Below are positions 15,641 to 18,845 of a stretch of 18,845 nucleotides of DNA, piece after piece. The position numbers and the translations under genes were made by a program. Location of the stretch: contig MFGL01000035.1 of assembly GCA_001778285.1 (NCBI GenBank), positions 1 through 18,845 on the forward strand. The letters run 5' to 3'. Within the stretch, counting starts at the first letter, position 1. The number at the start of each line of letters is the position of its first letter. This DNA comes from Candidatus Falkowbacteria bacterium RIFOXYC2_FULL_47_12 (GTDB taxonomy: Bacteria > Patescibacteriota > Patescibacteriia > Patescibacteriales > XYC2-FULL-47-12). Below the pieces are notes generated by a model. The model searched no databases. It was not told the origin of the DNA and saw nothing but the letters and a program-made list of their open reading frames with translations.

Positions 15641-15684
15641 ACAGGGAATGGCTTTCGCAGAGCATTCCCTGTTGTCAATTTTTT
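15641..15684 (+). terminator. intrinsic terminator of the sigma operon
   Basis: Perfect 10-bp stem ACAGGGAATG (15641-15650) and CATTCCCTGT (15663-15672), loop of 12 nt containing TTCGC, then a T run at 15679-15684. It ends the transcript carrying the small secreted protein. Confidence 0.8.
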
Positions 15685-15711
15685 GACAGAAATTAAAAAC
15701 TGCGGTACTGT
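15683..15711 (+). promoter_or_regulatory. promoter of the leader/ncRNA upstream of tRNA-Asn, with palindrome
   Basis: TTGACA (15683-15688), 17 nt, TACTGT (15706-15711). The -35 box is the right half of a palindrome TGTCAA-TTTT-TTGACA (15673-15688), a possible operator. The -10 is weak. Confidence 0.5.
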
Positions 15712-15768
15712 GTAAGCAGTATGCTGTATCTGAAATACACAACTTATTTTAATAATACCAATAATCGA

Positions 15769-15796
15769 TTGCGCAACCGGTAAAATCTTGTATAAA
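15769..15796 (+). promoter_or_regulatory. second promoter candidate upstream of tRNA-Asn
   Basis: TTGCGC (15769-15774), 16 nt, TATAAA (15791-15796). Start would be near 15803, before the hairpin at 15809-15842. Confidence 0.4.
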
Positions 15797-15808
15797 AATT
15801 TGACGATA

Positions 15809-15842
15809 CAAAAGCCGGTTACAAAAAGCAGCCGGTTTTTTG
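15809..15842 (+). terminator. terminator-like hairpin upstream of tRNA-Asn
   Basis: CAAAA, bulged G, CCGG (15815-15818), 13-nt loop, CCGG (15832-15835) and TTTTTTG. The octamer AGCCGGTT occurs twice (15813-15820, 15830-15837). The stem is modest. It is odd because no promoter is evident between it and the tRNA at 15885. Confidence 0.45.
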
Positions 15843-15884
15843 TTATCTTTTTTTTCTGTAGTTCAACTTGCTCGCCCGCCGCGC

Positions 15885-15956
15885 TCTGGGATAGTTCAGT
15901 GGTAGAACGCCGCGCTGTTAACGCGGATGTCGCTGGTTCGAATCCAGCTCCCAGAG
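15885..15956 (+). tRNA. tRNA-Asn(GUU), second copy
   Basis: 72-nt cloverleaf: acceptor TCTGGGA/TCCCAGA, D-stem GTTC/GAAC, anticodon stem CCGCG/CGCGG with loop CTGTTAA (anticodon GTT), T-stem GCTGG/CCAGC, normal T-loop TTCGAAT, discriminator G, CCA not encoded. It differs from the first tRNA-Asn in nearly every stem, so it is not a recent duplicate. Confidence 0.95.
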
Positions 15957-15976
15957 CTTGGCGGGGAGGAGCAAAC

Positions 15977-17314
15977 TTACTTCTCCAAATCCGCTATATC
16001 CTCTGCATACTGCTTGGCGATTTTGACGACGTTATCGCCGTAGAAGCTGTACTTGGAGTTTGTCGAGCCAGAAAAATACCGCATGGCCGCAGCCCACTCC
16101 CCACTCTCTGACGTGGCGCCGTCAGCGGCCAATTTAACGGCTGAAGCGATGAAAGCATCGCGGATGTCCCACGGGTCAGCGGTCTTGCCGGTAACGGCCG
16201 AAATTTTATCCTTGTAACCCATCCAGGTTGAGGGAATGAACTGCGCCGGCCCCATGGCGCCGCCCCAGCCGATTTGCGAGCCGTCTTTGGCGCGCATAGG
16301 ACATGATACCGGCGTGGTATCAGGGTCAAGCCCCAATTCAGCCGTAATTTGCTGAAACGGTTCCTGGTCACGCGCGGGCTTCATGATGACTTTCCAGCTC
16401 TTGGACGGCGGATCGCCGGCCCGGTTGCAGGTCCCGACGTTTTTACCCAGGTTTGACTCCTGGGTTAAAATGGCAAGTAGAAAAGCCGCGCGTACGCCGG
16501 TCTGAGCCGACACCCACTGAGCTATTTGCACGGCGTCCCCGAAGGTGATATTTTTTCCCATGCCGAAGAGGTCATAGATGCGGCTTTTGATTTGAGCCGC
16601 TTTTTTTTGTGTGTCGCTCAGCGCGGCTTGAAAAACGTTTTCTTTCCCCTTCGTCTGCGCCAAGAGGCTATTTTGATTCTTAATGGTGCCGGCAAGTTCC
16701 TGATTTTGCAAATCAATGATGGCAATGTAATTTTGCTGCTCCTCGCGCTGGGCCGCGAGGTCTTCCTGACGCGCCTGCAGAGCGGCGTTTGCCTCTTTCA
16801 CCTCGCCGACGACCGTTGCCAAATTCTGACTCAATGTCTTGTAATCATTCAGTTCGCGTGAAAATGCGGACAGACCGCCGTCAGAGAGCAATACTTCCAA
16901 AAATGAACGCCGGTCGTGAGCGGCAATTTCTTTGATAACGGCGCCGATTTCGTTGCGCAGCCACTCAAGGTGCTGTTCATTGGTATTGATATCTATCTGC
17001 GTATCGCTAATGTCTCGTTCAATGCCGCTGATTCGCAGAGAAATTTCACGGATCTGCAATTTAAGTTTTGCCTGCTGGGCCTGCAGCTGTTTGAGTTTTT
17101 TGGTCAGTGTATTTTTCTCCGCGCCGATGTGCTTAAGTTCTTGCTCGTACTGCGCGATTTGGCTTTCAATGTCGGCTAATTGCGCCTGCAATTCATTGCT
17201 TTCCTGTTGCAATGCTTGGGATTGCGTCAATTCGGCAAAAGCCTGGCGAGACGCAAAAAGCGCCCCAACAACAAATAAAATCGCGATAATTTTTACAAAA
17301 AGTTTTCGTAACAT
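15977..17314 (-). CDS. secreted coiled-coil lytic transglycosylase (SLT/MltB-like)
   Basis: 445 residues from the ATG at 17314. Signal peptide 1-27 (FVKIIAILFVVGALFASRQAFA). A long coiled coil follows (about 29-250, heptads rich in Leu/Gln/Glu), as in EnvC/CwlO-type peptidoglycan hydrolase regulators. The catalytic transglycosylase domain spans about 255-440: catalytic Glu286 in ILTQESNLG and the signature GAMGPAQFIPSTW (352-364), then FYGDNVVKIAKQY. Cys296 and Cys338 could form a disulfide. It should cleave peptidoglycan glycan strands outside the membrane, with the coiled coil controlling or localising it. The ATG lies about 10 nt after an extended -10, so the mRNA is probably leaderless. 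Its promoter overlaps that of the divergent SAM-riboswitch unit. Confidence 0.93.
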   Translation of the reverse strand: MLRKLFVKIIAILFVVGALFASRQAFAELTQSQALQQESNELQAQLADIESQIAQYEQELKHIGAEKNTLTKKLKQLQAQQAKLKLQIREISLRISGIERDISDTQIDINTNEQHLEWLRNEIGAVIKEIAAHDRRSFLEVLLSDGGLSAFSRELNDYKTLSQNLATVVGEVKEANAALQARQEDLAAQREEQQNYIAIIDLQNQELAGTIKNQNSLLAQTKGKENVFQAALSDTQKKAAQIKSRIYDLFGMGKNITFGDAVQIAQWVSAQTGVRAAFLLAILTQESNLGKNVGTCNRAGDPPSKSWKVIMKPARDQEPFQQITAELGLDPDTTPVSCPMRAKDGSQIGWGGAMGPAQFIPSTWMGYKDKISAVTGKTADPWDIRDAFIASAVKLAADGATSESGEWAAAMRYFSGSTNSKYSFYGDNVVKIAKQYAEDIADLEK

Positions 17315-17323
17315 ACGTTGGGC

Positions 17324-17329
17324 AGTATA
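17324..17329 (-). promoter_or_regulatory. extended -10 of the transglycosylase promoter
   Basis: Minus strand TGC then TATACT (17329-17324), a good extended -10; the -35 region (GTGAAA) is poor. Expected start about 17317, three bases before the ATG at 17314. Its spacer region overlaps the -35 box (17335-17340) of the divergent riboswitch promoter. Confidence 0.55.
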
Positions 17330-17334
17330 GCACA

Positions 17335-17363
17335 TTGACAGCTTTTTTTCACCCTGCTATACT
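17335..17363 (+). promoter_or_regulatory. promoter of the SAM-riboswitch unit
   Basis: TTGACA (17335-17340), exactly 17 nt, TATACT (17358-17363). One of the best promoters in the window. Start is expected near 17370, about 20 nt before the aptamer. Confidence 0.85.
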
Positions 17364-17390
17364 GTGAATAGTTCTTTTAGAAATAAATAA

Positions 17391-17486
17391 AATATCAAGA
17401 GAGGCACGAGGGATACGACCCGATGACTGCCCGCCAACCTGGCTCTATGCTAAGGTGGTATCTCGTACCCTACGGGGACAGATATG
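17391..17486 (+). promoter_or_regulatory. S-box (SAM-I) riboswitch aptamer
   Basis: The sequence follows the SAM-I core in order: ATCAAGAGAGGC (J1/2 and 5' side of P2), GAGGGATACGACCC (P2 with GGG/CCC), GATGACTGCCCG (kink-turn 3' side), CCAACC (P3 and J3/4 region), AAGGTGG, then P4 GGTA-TCTCG-TACC (17457-17469) and GGGGACAGAT. P1 pairs ATATC (17392-17396) with GATAT (17481-17485). S-box RNAs bind S-adenosylmethionine and normally stop transcription when SAM is high. Here P1's 3' strand region GGGGACAGAT (17474-17483) can alternatively pair with ATCTGACCTC (17548-17557) in the loop side of the downstream terminator, a plausible antiterminator. Recognition is from consensus memory; no covariance search was run. 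Confidence 0.88.
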
Positions 17487-17522
17487 GTTCGCATGTCAAA
17501 CAGGCAGAGCGGACAATAAAAG

Positions 17523-17582
17523 ACAAAAGGCTTTTTATCCTGAAGTCATCTGACCTCGGAATAAAAAAGCCTTTTGTTTTTT
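17523..17582 (+). terminator. expression-platform terminator of the SAM riboswitch
   Basis: Long hairpin: ACAAAAGGCTTTTTATCC (17523-17540) pairs with GGAATAAAAAAGCCTTTTGT (17558-17577) with two small bulges; a T run to 17582 follows. The 17-nt loop includes GTCA-TC-TGAC. It stands between aptamer and ribosome binding site and so decides whether the ORF at 17616 is transcribed. Confidence 0.88.
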
Positions 17583-17615
17583 AGCAAAAGGAAAACTACT
17601 TAGGAGGTAAACGCC

Positions 17616-17816
17616 ATGCAAAACGTTGCGCAAGCATTCATACAGGATCATTTTTGTTCTCCTGGTTTTCAGAGGCGCGAAGCAAATACGGGACAATCAG
17701 CGCACAATGGAAAAATTCCGATTGCCCGTATTGAAAACGTTTCTGCTACTGATCACGCCGCCTCCGCGAACACCACAATGTCGCCGGCTAGAATCAGGGC
17801 AGAAAAAAATAAGTAA
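17616..17816 (+). CDS. 66-aa protein of unknown function under SAM-I riboswitch control
   Basis: An ATG eight bases after a perfect AGGAGG (17602-17607), the strongest ribosome binding site seen in this window, where most genes have none. The product starts MQNVAQAFIQDHFCSPGFQR and continues GKIPIARIENVSATDHAAS to RAEKNK. It is hydrophilic, without signal peptide or membrane helix, with one Cys. It resembles no methionine or SAM gene I know. The frame contains a 13-bp inverted repeat, and another stem straddles its stop codon, so the RNA itself may matter. By analogy to S-box units it would be made when SAM is scarce. Alternatives: a regulatory RNA with an incidental frame, or a decayed gene. 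Confidence 0.55.
   Translation: MQNVAQAFIQDHFCSPGFQRREANTGQSAHNGKIPIARIENVSATDHAASANTTMSPARIRAEKNK
17685..17732 (+). repeat. 13-bp inverted repeat with nested stem inside the 66-aa ORF
   Basis: AATACGGG-A-CAATC (17685-17698, one bulged A) pairs with GATTGCCCGTATT (17720-17732). Inside the loop GGAA-AAA-TTCC (17709-17719) forms a second stem. AAACGTT (17621-17627) and AACGTTT (17736-17742) could close an outer stem. The arrangement looks like an RNA domain. Confidence 0.8.
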
Positions 17817-17847
17817 TGCACCTCACACGCGTTACTTATGTTCTGCC
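17798..17847 (+). repeat. hairpin spanning the stop codon of the 66-aa ORF
   Basis: GGCAGAA (17798-17804) pairs with TTCTGCC (17841-17847), and ATAAGTAA (17809-17816) with TTACTTAT (17832-17839), with small internal loops. The TAA stop (17814-17816) is inside the stem. Confidence 0.8.
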
Positions 17848-17875
17848 AAGCGATCTTCGGATCGCTTTTCTTTTT
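17848..17875 (+). terminator. intrinsic terminator of the SAM-riboswitch unit
   Basis: AAGCGATC (17848-17855), TTCG tetraloop, GATCGCTT (17860-17867), then TTCTTTTT. Perfect 8-bp stem with a stable UUCG loop. It directly abuts the preceding hairpin. Confidence 0.93.
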
Positions 17876-17881
17876 GCCTTT

Positions 17882-18625
17882 TTACTCCAAAAACACCAAA
17901 AGCCACATAAGAATAATGCCAAGCACGATGCCAAAAATCTGCTGTAGAGATTCGCTCAAACGCGCGTCTTTTTTAAGCTCCGGCAGTAAATCGCCGACGG
18001 CGATGTAGATGAAGCCGCCGACGGCAAAAGCCGTAATATATGTGGTAAAATTTTGAGTAAACGTGTAAAACCAAACCGCGGCGCCGGCGCCAAGCACGGC
18101 GATGAGCGCGGACAGTAAATTAAACAAAAGCGCTTTGCCGCGCGTCATGCCGGCATAGATGAGGACGCTGAAATCACCAATTTCCTGGGGGATTTCATGA
18201 AAAATAACCGCTAAAGTTGTCGCCATGCCGGCAGTCGGACTGATGAAATACGCCCCGGCAATGATGACGCCGTCCAAAAAATTATGCAAACCGTCGCCGA
18301 CTAAATTCATGTAAGCCAGCGGATGGGGATGGTCTTTTGAAGTCGGCAGGTGGCAGTGCCGCCAGTGAATGATTTTTTCCAAAATGAAAAAAATGAAAAT
18401 GCCGCCGAGAATGGACAATGAAAGCATTGCGGATATTCCCTCTTCTCCGCCCAATTCCGGCAAAAGATGGATAAAAGCCCCGCCCAGCATGGTGCCGGCC
18501 GCAAAGCTGATGAGCCAGAACAATACGCGCTTGAGCGTATCCGGTTTGAGCGCCAGATATATGACGCCGACGAGTGAAACCAATGAAACAATAATGACGC
18601 TTAGGAAAATAAAAAATATGGTCAT
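17882..18625 (-). CDS. ZIP-family divalent metal transporter
   Basis: 247 residues, about eight membrane helices. The metal-site motifs of ZIP helices IV and V are present: HNFLDG at 114-119 and HEIPQEIGD at 143-151. A His-rich loop HWRHCHLPTSKDHPHP lies between helices III and IV (87-102), the usual cytoplasmic metal-binding loop. ZIP proteins bring Zn2+ (or Fe2+/Mn2+) into the cytoplasm. It starts 19 nt after the stop of the Fur-family gene, so regulator and transporter form an operon and zinc uptake is the likely role. The stop lies close to the terminator of the convergent riboswitch unit. Confidence 0.93.
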   Translation of the reverse strand: MTIFFIFLSVIIVSLVSLVGVIYLALKPDTLKRVLFWLISFAAGTMLGGAFIHLLPELGGEEGISAMLSLSILGGIFIFFILEKIIHWRHCHLPTSKDHPHPLAYMNLVGDGLHNFLDGVIIAGAYFISPTAGMATTLAVIFHEIPQEIGDFSVLIYAGMTRGKALLFNLLSALIAVLGAGAAVWFYTFTQNFTTYITAFAVGGFIYIAVGDLLPELKKDARLSESLQQIFGIVLGIILMWLLVFLE

Positions 18626-18644
18626 ACAAAAAATTATAAGTTAA

Positions 18645-18845
18645 CTATTTTACGCACTGCGCGCAAACGCCGGAGAGTGTGAGCTCGTGGCGGATATTTT
18701 TGAAATTTTTAATGCTGAAGGTATGCGCGCAGGGCACACACTCACTGCGGCCGCAGGACGTGCAGACGATGTGGTGGTGCGGCGTTTCGGCCAAATAAAA
18801 AAAATCTTCCTCTCGCGTGCGTTCGCGCTGAATTAAACCCAAGTG
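18645..18845 (-). CDS. Fur-family metalloregulator, C-terminal part
   Basis: Only the last 66 residues are inside the window; the gene continues past the right edge. It shows the dimerisation and metal-binding domain of Fur/Zur/PerR: ETPHHHIVCTSCGRSECVPC, then FKNIRHELTLSGVCAQC. The structural-zinc pairs CxxC are present (CTSC and CAQC). A further CVPC pair follows the first one. The DNA-binding domain is not visible. Because a ZIP transporter follows in the same operon, a zinc-responsive (Zur-like) repressor is most likely, but iron or manganese sensing cannot be excluded from the sequence. Confidence 0.9.
   Translation of the reverse strand, partial: HLGLIQRERTREEDFFYLAETPHHHIVCTSCGRSECVPCAHTFSIKNFKNIRHELTLSGVCAQCVK

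Larger units (their letters stand above)
15712..15850 (+). ncRNA. candidate short noncoding transcript or tRNA leader
   Basis: No credible protein frame is found in 15712-15884. The stretch begins after a promoter-like pair and ends in a hairpin with a T run (15809-15841) and a further T run at 15848-15855. AACCGG (15775-15780) can pair with either of two CCGGTT copies (15815-15820, 15832-15837), so two alternative folds are possible. It may be an independent small RNA or a leader that controls read-through into tRNA-Asn. Confidence 0.35.

Noticed and set aside
15788..16111. Plus-strand frame across tRNA-Asn
   Set aside because: It covers a tRNA and the 3' end of the transglycosylase in antisense, so it is not coding.
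17616..17870. Known housekeeping RNA (tmRNA, SRP RNA, RNase P RNA) in the riboswitch unit
   Set aside because: None of the characteristic cores of these RNAs is visible.
17626..17910. 94-codon plus-strand frame overlapping the 66-aa ORF
   Set aside because: No ribosome binding site; it runs through the final terminator and is a frame shadow.

Overview
The window looks like a chromosomal segment of a streamlined bacterium, most likely a Patescibacteria/CPR member (Parcubacteria-like). This is inference from many short or unrecognised membrane proteins, very tight gene packing with 1-nt overlaps, few Shine-Dalgarno sites, several apparently leaderless mRNAs and a small-genome style of gene content. 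TGA acts as a stop (typA), so the code is not the UGA=Gly code of SR1/Gracilibacteria. Neighbouring genes are of moderate to high GC; one gene (2813-4036) is strikingly AT-rich and looks imported.

Layout. 1-2127 (minus): small membrane protein, 552-aa membrane protein and the start of rsmI, in one tight operon. 2301-2769 (minus): a 29-aa membrane peptide directly followed by a 125-aa conserved hypothetical. 2813-5449 (minus): accessory stretch with a KAP-type P-loop NTPase, a BRO-N phage-antirepressor-like protein, and a decayed type II glutamine synthetase. 5529-8081 (plus): DEAD-box RNA helicase overlapping rlmN. 8052-8822 (minus): alpha/beta hydrolase, 3' end antisense to rlmN. 8891-11032 (plus): typA/bipA, tRNA-Asn, and a 40-aa very basic protein. 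11107-11301 (minus): cold-shock protein. 11507-11734 (plus): 75-aa hypothetical on a leaderless message. 11818-13572 (minus): stand-alone Cache sensor domain plus a bactofilin-like membrane protein. 13723-15600 (plus): ECF sigma factor, overlapping putative membrane anti-sigma partner, and a small secreted protein. 15683-15956 (plus): a probable short leader or ncRNA and a second, different tRNA-Asn(GUU). 15977-17314 (minus): coiled-coil lytic transglycosylase. 17335-17875 (plus): S-box (SAM-I) riboswitch unit. 17882-18845 (minus): Fur-family regulator followed by a ZIP metal transporter.

The part most worth attention is 17335-17875. A consensus-like promoter, a SAM-I aptamer, a long intrinsic terminator, the strongest ribosome binding site in the window, a 66-codon ORF of unknown function and a second terminator form a complete, isolated unit. 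The ORF itself is packed with inverted repeats, so the controlled product may be a small protein, a structured RNA, or both. A SAM switch with no methionine or SAM gene behind it is unusual.

Other themes: translation and RNA-handling genes (helicase, rlmN, typA, cold-shock protein, rsmI) dominate the plain core. Terminator-like hairpins lie between promoter and gene for the helicase, typA and the second tRNA-Asn, suggesting attenuation. Several other promoters (genes at 11507, 13761, 17314, 4941) place the predicted transcript start on or just before the ATG.
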